A DNA stretch of 50,529 nucleotides from the NCBI GenBank assembly GCA_021205095.1, contig JAJPYE010000026.1, forward strand, positions 1 through 50,529, in the 5' to 3' direction. Shown here piece by piece: positions 17,896 to 26,552 of the stretch. The notes under the pieces are model-generated. The model was not told where the DNA came from, searched no databases, and saw only the letters and a list, made by a program, of their open reading frames with translations. Within the stretch, counting starts at the first letter, position 1. Every line of letters starts with the position of its first letter. This stretch comes from Oscillospiraceae bacterium. GTDB taxonomy: Bacteria; Bacillota; Clostridia; Oscillospirales; Oscillospiraceae. Position numbers and translations under genes: made by a program.

Positions 17896-18155
17896 AAATC
17901 AAGGAACAATACGTCCTGCGCTACGACATGGACGAGATTTACATCGCGGAAAAGACCACGGAGGGGCTGCGGGACATCTGTCCCATCAGCGAGACCGCCG
18001 CCATGGCCTGGGAGGGCCTGGAGCGGGGCATGGAGAAAAAGGAGCTGGCCCGCCGCATAACCGACGAGTTTTCCGGCGCGGAGCTGGCTCAAGTAGAGCA
18101 GGACTTGGACGCCCTGATCGTCCAGCTTGCGCAGCTTGGGTACATAGAGGAATAA
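17892..18155 (+). CDS. PqqD-like orphan peptide-recognition protein
   Basis: An 87-residue PqqD-family protein. The N-terminal strands (QYVLRYDMDEIYIAEKT) and the helical half (ISETAAMAWEGLERGMEKKELARRITDEF, then VEQDLDALIVQLAQLGYIEE) match the winged-helix fold used as a RiPP recognition element. PqqD proteins hold precursor peptides for radical-SAM or other modifying enzymes, but neither a precursor nor a modifying enzyme lies nearby. I start at the ATG overlapping the prmA stop, 8 bases after AAGGAG (17878-17883). Confidence 0.8.
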   Translation: MKIKEQYVLRYDMDEIYIAEKTTEGLRDICPISETAAMAWEGLERGMEKKELARRITDEFSGAELAQVEQDLDALIVQLAQLGYIEE

Positions 18156-18170
18156 AGAATTTCCAAATGA

Positions 18171-18198
18171 AAACCGCCGCCCAACCGGGCGGCGGTTT
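18171..18198. terminator. Terminator between convergent pqqD-like and STAND genes
   Basis: AAACCGCCGCCC (18171-18182), loop AACC, exact complement (18187-18198). AAA/TTT ends on both sides make it usable in both directions. Confidence 0.85.
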
Positions 18199-18234
18199 CG
18201 CTGTTTTATTGGTTCTCGTTTATCGTGGGTTTTG

Positions 18235-21200
18235 TTATTCCGCCATGGCCTTCAGGTTTTCCAGCAGCGGGTTCAAAACCCCAACGGCGGCCTTGGCATT
18301 TGAACAGGGGAAAGGAAGCTGGAGACCGTCGGTGGATTGAAGGACAAGGTAGATCCCATCCACGGTGAAGGAATCTATATCCTCCAAAAGCACCTCTGTA
18401 GTCTGATTGGATAGGCGAAGCACCATGCCGGAGGAGACCAGCAGGAAGCCGCTTTTGGCGCTACCCATCACTGTGGCGTCGAACAGGGCATAGATTTGAT
18501 TCGGCTCCAGGCCATTCCCATAGGTGCGAAGGGCATTTTTCATTTTCTTGTCGGGGATGCCTGTGAACGCGGTGAAAAGGTCTTTGGGCTGGTATTTCTC
18601 CATCAGGCAGGTAATGTATTCAGCCAAAGTCATCGCGTCCTCGCCCGCGTCTTCCTCTTCCTCTTCGCTTTCCTGAGACTGTTTCAGGAGATAAGCTGAA
18701 ATGACTGCGGCAGCATCCTCCATGGGCCTGTCCTCCCATTCAGGGGAAAGGATGTCCAGCATATCCTCCCTCACGGACTGGGCAAGGCCCTCCATATAGA
18801 CATCTGAGTTAGGCTCTATTTGATCCAGTTGCGCCCGGTATTCGCTGACAGTCAGACCTGAAAAATCCAGAATTGTAAAAAATGACTCAGGTATGAAATC
18901 GCCGACAATGGAGGGGCAATGCTTTTTGCCAAGCTCGTAAGCCGGTCGCATGGCCGCCGCCCTTTCCGGCCAGCGAGGCATGTTCTGGTCGGGCTGGCAC
19001 ATATCTGAAGCTATGTCTGCATATACCCGTGCGCAGTGCATCAAGGCGGTCAGGCCGCAGTTTTCCCCGCGGGTTTGCCGGGCCAGTTCCTCTGCCTGAA
19101 TGGCCTCTGCTACACAGTCTTCCACCCGCTCTTCCTGTATAAGGAAGAAAAAGCGATTCATATAGCAGTAGGTAAAGTGAATATTTCCCTCCCCGTAAAG
19201 TTCCTTGGTCAGAGCCAGATGCTCCAGGGTCAGGTTGTCCAGGCGATCCGCCTCCTCCGGGGAGAAGGATTCCTGTTCCATAAGGGCTGATACCTCGCTG
19301 TTCATTGACCTCCAGCGGGCCACTTTCTCTGATGGTTCCCTGGCAGCCTTTGCGGCACTTTCGGCCTTGCTGTCATGGGCGGGGCAACGGCTGTCCCACA
19401 GGGCTTTTTCCTCCGGCTGTTGCTTGTCATCGTATATATCTGCGATATTTTTTGCTGCTCGCTCGGCATAAGTTGTCTCCCCAGCGGCGGTGAACCGCTC
19501 CCACGCCCGTTTGCCGATGGGCAGATAATCCAGCCAGTTCAGGGTATTCATACATACCATATGGTAATTCCACAGCGCGGCGTCCAGCACGGCCATATTG
19601 TCCCTGTCCAGCAGGGCGTTTACTGCCGCCTCCAGCCGGAGGAGGGCTTTTTCTCCCTGGCCGGCATAAAACAAACCGTAGGCGTCCAGCGCCTCCGTCC
19701 AGAGCGACAGAATGCCATTGGGGCGGGTCTCCTGCGCCCACTGACGTATGGGGCCGAGGATGGCAAAAAAGGTTTCCGTTTCCAGACTGAAAGCAAAGAC
19801 ATCAAGCTGCGCGTCAAGCTCCTCCAGTACCCAGGCGATACACGCCTCCTCTGATTCCATCCCGGCCAGGTGCAGGCGGACGTATTCCTCCGGGTTGTTT
19901 TCCAGGGTGATGACCGGGGCGGCGCTCTTTTCCTTTTTCTCCGTTTCCTCTTTATTCGTTCCCAGCAGGGCCTGGCGGATGGCGGGCGGGCAGTGTTGCT
20001 TCAGTGTTTCTCCCACCTGGCGCAGCAGATGATAGGTCTCCCCGTCCTCCGTCAGTACGAAGGAGAAGCCGCACAGCTTGTCATACAGGACGGGGGAGAG
20101 AGGCACCCCGGCGGCGGCAGCGGCGTCAAGGGCCTGAGCGCGCGTCCACTGCCCCAGACAGGCCAGCAGGTAGAACACATTCTTTTCCTCGTCGGACATA
20201 TACCGCACGACCCGTTCGTGGAGGGCGGCGGGGGCCGTCCCGTCGGGAAGCGTTCCCTCCCGCCGGTACTGCTCCACATACAAATCCAGGCTGACGGGCA
20301 GACCGCCGCTCAGCTCCCATATCTGCCGCCGGGCGGCGGCTTCGTTCACGCCGGAGGCAGCGAGAAATTCCTCTGAATCTGTCTGGCTGAGCGTACCCAG
20401 CAGATACTGCCGCAGTACCCCGTCCCACTGGGGGCCGTCCAGCTCCGGCCATTTCAGCCGCTCCCGGCCTCCAATGACCCATATAATCCCCGGTATGCGC
20501 TGGATAAGCCCGCCGGAACCGCGAAGCCACAGGTCGTTTTGCAGCGGATCGCCCACGGCGGCCAGCTCATTCACCAGCTTTTCATAGGTGTCCAGACACA
20601 GAACAAAGGGTTCGCGCTCTCCCTTCAGATTATCCCGCATATCCGATGCGAAGTATATGGGAAGCTGATCCCGCAGCAGGCGCATATCCATGGTTTCCAT
20701 CCGGCGCAAAAGCTGCTTCCGCTCCCCGAACTGATTGCGGACCAGGGATACTCCCTGGTCTACCAGCTTCAGGATGCCCGCCACAGCACTGGCGCCCGGA
20801 ATGATGTCCGCCGCATCGCACAGCATGGACAGTAACGGGCTGTCGCTGACCAGGGCCTTGGCCTCCCGCTGCTCCGCATCCTCCCCCATGCGGATGAGAA
20901 AGGTATAATAGGCCACCTCGAACAGGGGAAACTGGAACCCCCAGCTGTCCTCCAGCCGTTTTTTCAGCAGGGCCATGACCCGATACGGCTCCCGCCGCTC
21001 CACAAAGTCGAAGTCCAGCGCCCCATATTTTGCCGCCGGACGCCGCCCCTTCAGCTCCTTTATAAGCCTGGCGCTCAGAGTGGATTTGCCCACGCCGCCT
21101 ACGCCGTAATAGCACAGCACCACCGGCTCCTCCATAGACTTCTCCGCCGTCTCATAGGCGTCCCAGAAAACCCGCCTCGGCTCTATTCGGTCAACGAACA

Positions 21201-21249
21201 GAGTCTCCGCCCCCTGAGGACTTTCAAAATCGTCCAGGATAAATTTCAT
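18235..21249 (-). CDS. STAND-type P-loop NTPase with helical repeats and PH-like C-terminus
   Basis: 1004 residues. Walker A is GVGGVGKST (49-57), in the NB-ARC style. Walker B is FVLCLDTYE, and a GGRERLKW motif resembles the sensor arginine of STAND ATPases. Next come a winged-helix-like segment (LSGGLPVSLDLYVEQYRR) and about 500 residues of helical, TPR-like sequence. The last 100 residues (NQIYALFDATVMGSAKSGFLLVSSGMVLR, then beta-rich) resemble bacterial PH-like domains. There is no signal peptide, membrane helix or obvious nuclease, protease or TIR effector. STAND proteins usually sense a ligand with the repeats and oligomerise; some (Avs) are anti-phage. That role is inference. It is monocistronic with its own promoter. 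Confidence 0.8.
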   Translation of the reverse strand: MKFILDDFESPQGAETLFVDRIEPRRVFWDAYETAEKSMEEPVVLCYYGVGGVGKSTLSARLIKELKGRRPAAKYGALDFDFVERREPYRVMALLKKRLEDSWGFQFPLFEVAYYTFLIRMGEDAEQREAKALVSDSPLLSMLCDAADIIPGASAVAGILKLVDQGVSLVRNQFGERKQLLRRMETMDMRLLRDQLPIYFASDMRDNLKGEREPFVLCLDTYEKLVNELAAVGDPLQNDLWLRGSGGLIQRIPGIIWVIGGRERLKWPELDGPQWDGVLRQYLLGTLSQTDSEEFLAASGVNEAAARRQIWELSGGLPVSLDLYVEQYRREGTLPDGTAPAALHERVVRYMSDEEKNVFYLLACLGQWTRAQALDAAAAAGVPLSPVLYDKLCGFSFVLTEDGETYHLLRQVGETLKQHCPPAIRQALLGTNKEETEKKEKSAAPVITLENNPEEYVRLHLAGMESEEACIAWVLEELDAQLDVFAFSLETETFFAILGPIRQWAQETRPNGILSLWTEALDAYGLFYAGQGEKALLRLEAAVNALLDRDNMAVLDAALWNYHMVCMNTLNWLDYLPIGKRAWERFTAAGETTYAERAAKNIADIYDDKQQPEEKALWDSRCPAHDSKAESAAKAAREPSEKVARWRSMNSEVSALMEQESFSPEEADRLDNLTLEHLALTKELYGEGNIHFTYCYMNRFFFLIQEERVEDCVAEAIQAEELARQTRGENCGLTALMHCARVYADIASDMCQPDQNMPRWPERAAAMRPAYELGKKHCPSIVGDFIPESFFTILDFSGLTVSEYRAQLDQIEPNSDVYMEGLAQSVREDMLDILSPEWEDRPMEDAAAVISAYLLKQSQESEEEEEDAGEDAMTLAEYITCLMEKYQPKDLFTAFTGIPDKKMKNALRTYGNGLEPNQIYALFDATVMGSAKSGFLLVSSGMVLRLSNQTTEVLLEDIDSFTVDGIYLVLQSTDGLQLPFPCSNAKAAVGVLNPLLENLKAMAE

Positions 21250-21281
21250 TTCCGCGCCTCCCTGCAGTTCATGTTGAGGTT

Positions 21282-21310
21282 ATTATAACAAATCGTGGGA
21301 TATTGTACAA
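21282..21310 (-). promoter_or_regulatory. Sigma-A promoter of the STAND NTPase
   Basis: On the minus strand TTGTAC (21310-21305), 17 bases, TATAAT (21287-21282), with TG one base before the -10. CCTCCC at 21257-21262 is the complement of its ribosome binding site. Confidence 0.88.
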
Positions 21311-21318
21311 GTGATAAA

Positions 21319-21355
21319 GCCCCGGCCAACCAGTATAAGAAGGTTGAGACCGGGC
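21319..21355 (+). ncRNA. Structured leader element before the phosphatase gene
   Basis: GCCCCGG (21319-21325) pairs with CCGGGC (21350-21355) around an inner CAACC/GGTTG stem (21327-21331, 21342-21346). This two-tier hairpin opens a 250-base gene-free stretch that ends in a terminator. No known riboswitch consensus was recognised, and no + strand promoter is obvious. Confidence 0.35.
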
Positions 21356-21478
21356 AGCGATGGAGAAGAAAATGGGTACGCGGAATTCCCTTGTGCGCCT
21401 AATGTTAGCTTACTGTCTGGTTGTTTTAAGGGATGTCGGCATGATCATTCTCATTCCAGGATTTTACTAACATTTTAC

Positions 21479-21507
21479 GCCCGCCCTGTGGCGGGCTTTA
21501 CGTTTTT
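21479..21507 (+). terminator. Rho-independent terminator upstream of the phosphatase
   Basis: GCCCGCC (21479-21485), loop CTGT, GGCGGGC (21490-21496), then TTTACGTTTTTT. It lies 60 bases before the phosphatase start and has no complete + strand gene before it, so it could be an attenuator or the end of a small RNA. Confidence 0.75.
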
Positions 21508-21567
21508 TCTGGCAGAATAGAGGCGTCCCATCGGGGACAAAATTATTTTGGAGGAATATCAGAGATT

Positions 21568-23169
21568 ATGAAAAAAGCGATCTCCCTTTTGCTGGCCTTT
21601 GTGCTGCTGCTGGGCCTGATGGCCGGATGCAGCAACGCCAGCGTCGAAACCCAGACGGAGTCTGCCTCTGCCACGGCTGCGGCCACCGCCGCCCTGGTGG
21701 CGGAGAGTCTTTCCGTTTCATCCGAAGACGTGACCGACGACACCGCTGAGACCACCGTTCCCAAGTATGTGTTCCTGTTCATCGGCGACGGCATGAGTTA
21801 TCCCCAGATTCAGGCCACCGCCGACTATCTGGGCGCCCTGGACGATGAGGACTACTTCCAGGCCGAACCCAGCCTGGACGACAACGAGGGCGCGACCCTG
21901 GACGGCCCGGAGTATCTGAACTTCATGAACTTTGAAGCCGCCGGCTCCGCTGTGACCTACGACTCCAACAGCTTCTGCCCGGACTCCGCCTCCACTGCCA
22001 CGTCCATCTCCACTGGCAACAAGACCTATTCCGGCACCATCAACATGGATGAGACTGGCACCGTGGCCTACACCACTATTGCCGAGCAGCTCCGGGACAT
22101 GGGCTATGACATCGGCATCGTCACCTCCGTGAACCTGAACCATGCCACCCCCGCCGCCTTCTACGCCCATCAGGCCAGCCGTTCCAGCTATTATGAGATT
22201 GGCCTGGAGCTGATTGCCTCCGATTTCGAGTACTTCGCCGGCGGCGGCCTGCTGAAATACACCGGCTCCGACGGAGACCAGGAGAGCCTGTACGACCTTG
22301 CTGCCGAGGCCGGTTACACCGTGGTCATGACCCAGGAGGAGGCCGAGGCCATTACCTCCGACGACGAGAAGGTCATCATCATCGACGAGAACCTGGCCGA
22401 TTCCGACGCCATGGCCTATGAGCTTGACCGCACCGACGATATGTGGTCTCTGGCCGACATGGTGAAGAAGGGCATCGAGGTGCTGGACGAGGAAAACGGC
22501 TTCTTCATGATGTGCGAGGGCGGCAAGATAGACTGGGCCTGCCACGCCAATGACGCCGCCTCCACCATCAACGACACCATCGCCTTTGCCGAGGCCGTGC
22601 AGGTGGCCATCGACTTCGCCGCCGAGCATCCCGACGAGACTCTTATCATCGTCACCGGCGACCACGAGACCGGCGGCCTGACCATTGGCTTCGCCGGCAC
22701 GGACTACGACACCTACATCACCCTGCTCCAGAACCAGACTATCTCCTTCGCCAAGTATGACAGCGACTATGTCGCCGCCTACAAGGAAAACCAGACCTCC
22801 TTTGAGGACGTGCTGGCCGACATCGAGACATTGTTTGGCCTCAAGACCGAGGGCGACGAGGACGACAAGCTTGTGCTGACCGACTATGAGCTGAGCGAGC
22901 TGGAGGCCGCTTATGAAAAGAGCATCAACGGCACGGCAGCCAGCGAGTACGAGCAGGAGGAATACGTCCTCTACGGCACCTATGAGCCGCTCACCGTCAC
23001 CATCACCCACATCATCAACAACAAGTCCGGCATAAGCTTCACCTCCTACAGCCACACCGGCCTGCCCGTGGCCGTATTCGCCGATGGCGTGGGAGCCGAC
23101 CTGTTCAATGGGTATTATGACAACACGGAAATCTACTATAAGCTCGCTGGTCTGCTTGGCATCGAGTAA
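21568..23169 (+). CDS. Alkaline phosphatase, lipoprotein
   Basis: 533 residues. A type II signal peptide with lipobox LMAGC (Cys21) predicts a membrane-anchored lipoprotein outside the cell. The alkaline-phosphatase fold shows the metal site FIGDGMSYPQ (about 72), the active-site region DSASTATSISTG (about 138, nucleophilic Ser/Thr cluster) and TGDHETGG near residue 365. It releases phosphate from phosphomonoesters. A linker rich in Ala, Ser and Thr follows the lipid anchor. The next gene, 15 bases on, is an exported glycerophosphodiesterase, so the two form a phosphate-scavenging pair. GGAGGA at 21550-21555 is 12 bases from the ATG. Confidence 0.93.
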   Translation: MKKAISLLLAFVLLLGLMAGCSNASVETQTESASATAAATAALVAESLSVSSEDVTDDTAETTVPKYVFLFIGDGMSYPQIQATADYLGALDDEDYFQAEPSLDDNEGATLDGPEYLNFMNFEAAGSAVTYDSNSFCPDSASTATSISTGNKTYSGTINMDETGTVAYTTIAEQLRDMGYDIGIVTSVNLNHATPAAFYAHQASRSSYYEIGLELIASDFEYFAGGGLLKYTGSDGDQESLYDLAAEAGYTVVMTQEEAEAITSDDEKVIIIDENLADSDAMAYELDRTDDMWSLADMVKKGIEVLDEENGFFMMCEGGKIDWACHANDAASTINDTIAFAEAVQVAIDFAAEHPDETLIIVTGDHETGGLTIGFAGTDYDTYITLLQNQTISFAKYDSDYVAAYKENQTSFEDVLADIETLFGLKTEGDEDDKLVLTDYELSELEAAYEKSINGTAASEYEQEEYVLYGTYEPLTVTITHIINNKSGISFTSYSHTGLPVAVFADGVGADLFNGYYDNTEIYYKLAGLLGIE

Positions 23170-23184
23170 GAGAGGATACTGAAA

Positions 23185-25155
23185 ATGAAAAAAATTCTTT
23201 CCCTTCTTCTGGGACTTTCCCTGGTGCTGGGGTGCAGCGCCGGCGCCTTCGCAAGCTCTGAGGAGCCGGAGGAAGCCGTCTCCCTCAGCGACTGGGCGGA
23301 CGACCTCTATGAGCCGGACACCACCGTGGCCCTGCCCGCCACCATCGTCTGGCCCGCCGACGAGACGGCGGAGGCCGTCGCCACTGCGGACGTGCGGCCC
23401 AACACCATGATCGTCTCCATCGACGCAGAGCTGAATGTCTCCACCCTGGACGGCGAGACTATCTCCGACGACCTGACCGCCTATCTCACCGCCACTAAGA
23501 ACACCGCCCTGACCGCCTTCTATCTGAGCGACGGGGAGACCGCCTCCGCCTTTTCCGACTTCTGCGCGGAAAATGAGGTGAACGACGTCATCGTCATTGC
23601 CAGCGCGGAGAACGCTTATCTGGTGCAGACCGTCTGCACCGCCAACACCGGGGTCATCGGGGCCATCGACTTCACGGACGCGGGCCTTGATACCAGCACC
23701 GAATCCCTTTACAGCGTCGTGACCACCACCAACTCCGCCCACTGCAAGATTGCCATTCTGCCGGAGGATGTGGCCGATTATGATTCCATCGACTACCTGC
23801 ACGGCATGGTCATCTCCGTCTGGGTGGAGACAGAGGCCACCGATGAGGCCATCTACACCACCCTGACCAATGGGGCCAACGGCATCGTCTGCGCGGACTA
23901 TCAGGCCGTGAACGACGCCCTGGAATCCTTCGACGACGTGACCACCCTTCTGCGCCACACCCTCATTTCCGGCCACCGGGGTCTGCCCAGCGAATATGTG
24001 GAAAACACCATCCGGGGCACCCAGGCCGCCATTGACGCGGGCGCGGACGTGGTGGAGTGCGACATCCAGCTCAGCGCCGACGGGGAGATATTCATTCTCC
24101 ACGACGATGACGCCGCCCGTCTGTTCGACCGGGAGGACATCACCGACATCGAGGCCCTGACCATGGACGAGATCCGCGCCCTGGCTTTCGACATGACCGA
24201 CGACACGGCGGAGAACGCCCCCAACTCCGTTCTCAACTCCAACAACACCAACCGCACCACCGCGAACCGGGAGGACACCGTGCTGGATTACGACGCGGAC
24301 GAGGATTACATTCCCACCCTGCGGGAGTATCTGGAGGCCCTGGGCGATGAGGACGTTATCTTCTTCATCGAGATCAAGACCGAGAACCCCGACATCGTGG
24401 AGCCGTTCAAGGCCCTCTGCGAGGAGATGGGCGTGATGGACAAGGTGGTGGTCATCACCTTCCAGGACGGTTGGTGCAACAATGGCTATGAATACTACTC
24501 CATCGACAGCGACGTGCTGGCCGAAATGCAGCGCGTCTGGCCGGAGTGCTCCCTGGGCTACCTGGGCTATGACGGCGGCTCCAACGCCGACCTGACCGCC
24601 ATCATCGAGGAAAACGACGGGGCCGTGGGCGAGGCCGTGGGAACCCTGCTGACCCAGCTCAACGTATACAACAGCACCTATCACAACTCCCACAACGCCA
24701 TGAGCTATGAGGTCATCAGCGCCGCCCGTCACCGGGGCCTGCTGGCAAACCCCTGGACGTATAACACCGAGACCGCCTTTGCCACCGGGTATCTGACCGG
24801 CATCTACTCTCTGACCACCAACTTCTCCACCTGGGCTACCGACCTGCCCGTGCAGATTCAGGTGGAGGACGCCACCGTCAGCGCCGACGGCGGGGAGATA
24901 AGCTTCTCCGTTATCGCCCAGAACGGCGAGACCATTGAAAATCCGAAGGGCATCTCCCTCGTGACCATCAGCGGCCCGGAGGTATCCTATGACGCCGAGA
25001 CCGGCGCCGTCACCGCCGATGGAACCGGCGAGGCCCTGGTCATGGTTCGCATGGACTGCGAGCTGGACGTGAACGGCTATGACCTGGAGGCCGAGGGCAT
25101 TGATACCGCCTACGCCATCTACTCCAACCCCTTCACTATTACCGTCACCGAGTAA
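23185..25155 (+). CDS. Exported glycerophosphodiester phosphodiesterase
   Basis: 656 residues, hydrolysing glycerophosphodiesters (deacylated phospholipid or teichoic-acid fragments) to glycerol-3-phosphate. The signal peptide ends GAFA-SS; a lipobox-like VLGC also occurs, so lipoprotein or free secretion is undecided. A unique N-terminal part (about 30-255) precedes the GDPD domain: GHRGLPSEYVENT near 262, VECDIQLSADGEIFILHDD near 288 (metal Glu/Asp and catalytic His) and FFIEIKTE near 392. After the barrel is a beta-rich Ig-like module (about 555-656, ISGPEVSYDAETGAVTADGTGEA). It is coupled to the upstream phosphatase, which can strip the released phosphate. Confidence 0.92.
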   Translation: MKKILSLLLGLSLVLGCSAGAFASSEEPEEAVSLSDWADDLYEPDTTVALPATIVWPADETAEAVATADVRPNTMIVSIDAELNVSTLDGETISDDLTAYLTATKNTALTAFYLSDGETASAFSDFCAENEVNDVIVIASAENAYLVQTVCTANTGVIGAIDFTDAGLDTSTESLYSVVTTTNSAHCKIAILPEDVADYDSIDYLHGMVISVWVETEATDEAIYTTLTNGANGIVCADYQAVNDALESFDDVTTLLRHTLISGHRGLPSEYVENTIRGTQAAIDAGADVVECDIQLSADGEIFILHDDDAARLFDREDITDIEALTMDEIRALAFDMTDDTAENAPNSVLNSNNTNRTTANREDTVLDYDADEDYIPTLREYLEALGDEDVIFFIEIKTENPDIVEPFKALCEEMGVMDKVVVITFQDGWCNNGYEYYSIDSDVLAEMQRVWPECSLGYLGYDGGSNADLTAIIEENDGAVGEAVGTLLTQLNVYNSTYHNSHNAMSYEVISAARHRGLLANPWTYNTETAFATGYLTGIYSLTTNFSTWATDLPVQIQVEDATVSADGGEISFSVIAQNGETIENPKGISLVTISGPEVSYDAETGAVTADGTGEALVMVRMDCELDVNGYDLEAEGIDTAYAIYSNPFTITVTE

Positions 25156-25171
25156 TCGGTACCTTTTCTGG

Positions 25172-25204
25172 GGCAGTATCAAAACCGTTGGTTTTGATAC
25201 TGCC
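25172..25204 (+). terminator. 15-bp perfect hairpin after the phosphodiesterase
   Basis: GGCAGTATCAAAACC (25172-25186), loop GTT, exact complement (25190-25204). There is no T tract downstream. Position right after the stop suggests termination or 3' protection. Confidence 0.65.
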
Positions 25205-25348
25205 TCCGTGTATACCAACTGGCCGGGTCTTTTGCCCCCTGGACTTCGTTGGGCCTCCTCAACGTACCCCATGGCCTGCATAATCCGACCGTCTTTTTTA
25301 AACAAACCGAACCTTCATTCTCCATATATCGGGCAGGAGGCCCGCACC

Positions 25349-26506
25349 ATGAAAAAACGAATTTCCCGAATCAATATACGCTATAGTCTGCCGGTCTGGG
25401 TGTGTCTCGCCCTTATCGCCGTGCTGCTGGTCATCCCCACGGGGTACGAGGACCAGCTCCAATACACGGAGGCGGACCGCTGCCGCGCCCTGGTGCTGGA
25501 AACAGACGAGTCCGCCGTCATCGACACCGGCCTCGTCCGCTCCGGGGAGCAGCTTTGTACCCTGGAGCTTCTGGGCGGCAAATTCAAGGGCCAAATTGTC
25601 ACCGGGGTGAATATGCTCAACGGCTCTCTTGAGCAGGACAAGCTCTTTTCCGCCGGGGACACGGCCATGGTGGTGGTCAGCTATTCCGGGGACACGGTGA
25701 CGAACGTCACCATGTCCGACCATTACCGCCTGGGCTGGGAGCTGGTGCTGGCTCTGGCCTTCGTAGGGCTTCTTATCGCCTTCGCGGGCCGGACGGGAGT
25801 GCGGGCCATTCTCTCCTTCGTGCTGACCATCCTGGCCCTGTGGAAGCTGCTGATACCCCTGTATCTCAAGGGCTATAACCCCATCTGGGCGGGCCTTGCC
25901 TGGTGTCTGCTGCTGACCGTGCTTATCATCGCCCTGGATTACGGCTTTGACCGCCGGTGCGCCGCCGCCGTGGCCGGAGCCTTTCTGGGCATCGCCGTCA
26001 CCTGTGCCCTGGGAGCGCTGTTTACGGATCTGTTCAAAATCCACGGGGCGGTCATGGCCTATTCGGAGAGCCTGCTGTATTCCGGGTATCAGGATTTGAG
26101 CCTGACCCAGATTTTCATGGCCTCCATCTTCATTGGGGCCTCTGGGGCGGTGATGGATTTGAGCGTGGACATCACCTCCGCCGTGTATGAGGTGGCGGAA
26201 AAGCGCCCTGACCTCTCCTGGCGGGAGGCCGCCCGCTCCGGCATGAACGTGGGCCGGGCCGCCATGGGCACCATGACCACCACCCTGCTACTGGCCTATT
26301 CCGGGGGCTATGTGGCCCTGCTCATGGTGTTCATGGCCCAGGGGACGCCGCTCTACAACATCTTCAACTATAAATATGTGGCCGCGGAGCTTCTCCACAC
26401 CGTGGTCGGCTCCTTCGGCCTCGTCACCGTGGCCCCCTTCACGGCCCTGACCGCCGCCCTCTTTCTGGTGAAAAAAACACAGGGAGGACAAAAGCCCTCC
26501 CTGTGA
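25349..26506 (+). CDS. YibE/F family membrane protein
   Basis: 385 residues. An N-terminal membrane helix and an extracytoplasmic beta-domain (about 35-125) come first. Then come about seven to eight hydrophobic helices with the family's conserved loop IGASGAVMDLSVDITSAVYEVAEKRPDLSWREAARSGMNVGRAAMGTMTTTLLLAYSGGY. The family's function is not established; transport is assumed. I start at ATG 25349, 8 bases after GCAGGAGG; longer in-frame reading would run back through the upstream hairpin. The 3' end of the gene doubles as a minus-strand terminator. Confidence 0.88.
   Translation: MKKRISRINIRYSLPVWVCLALIAVLLVIPTGYEDQLQYTEADRCRALVLETDESAVIDTGLVRSGEQLCTLELLGGKFKGQIVTGVNMLNGSLEQDKLFSAGDTAMVVVSYSGDTVTNVTMSDHYRLGWELVLALAFVGLLIAFAGRTGVRAILSFVLTILALWKLLIPLYLKGYNPIWAGLAWCLLLTVLIIALDYGFDRRCAAAVAGAFLGIAVTCALGALFTDLFKIHGAVMAYSESLLYSGYQDLSLTQIFMASIFIGASGAVMDLSVDITSAVYEVAEKRPDLSWREAARSGMNVGRAAMGTMTTTLLLAYSGGYVALLMVFMAQGTPLYNIFNYKYVAAELLHTVVGSFGLVTVAPFTALTAALFLVKKTQGGQKPSL
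26471..26505 (-). terminator. Minus-strand terminator inside the yibE/F 3' end
   Basis: CACAGGGAGG (26478-26487) pairs exactly with 26496-26505. On the minus strand it is followed by seven T residues (26477-26471). It ends the minus-strand operon starting near 29685. Confidence 0.88.
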
Positions 26507-26552
26507 TGGGATCTGTTATTCGGAATCCCCGTTTCAGCGCAGGGGATTCGCC

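Noticed and set aside
21718-25305. Uninterrupted minus-strand frame of almost 1200 codons
   Set aside because: It lies antisense to the phosphatase and phosphodiesterase genes, has a low-complexity Gly/Val/Asp/His translation and no family resemblance; GC-rich codons create such shadows.
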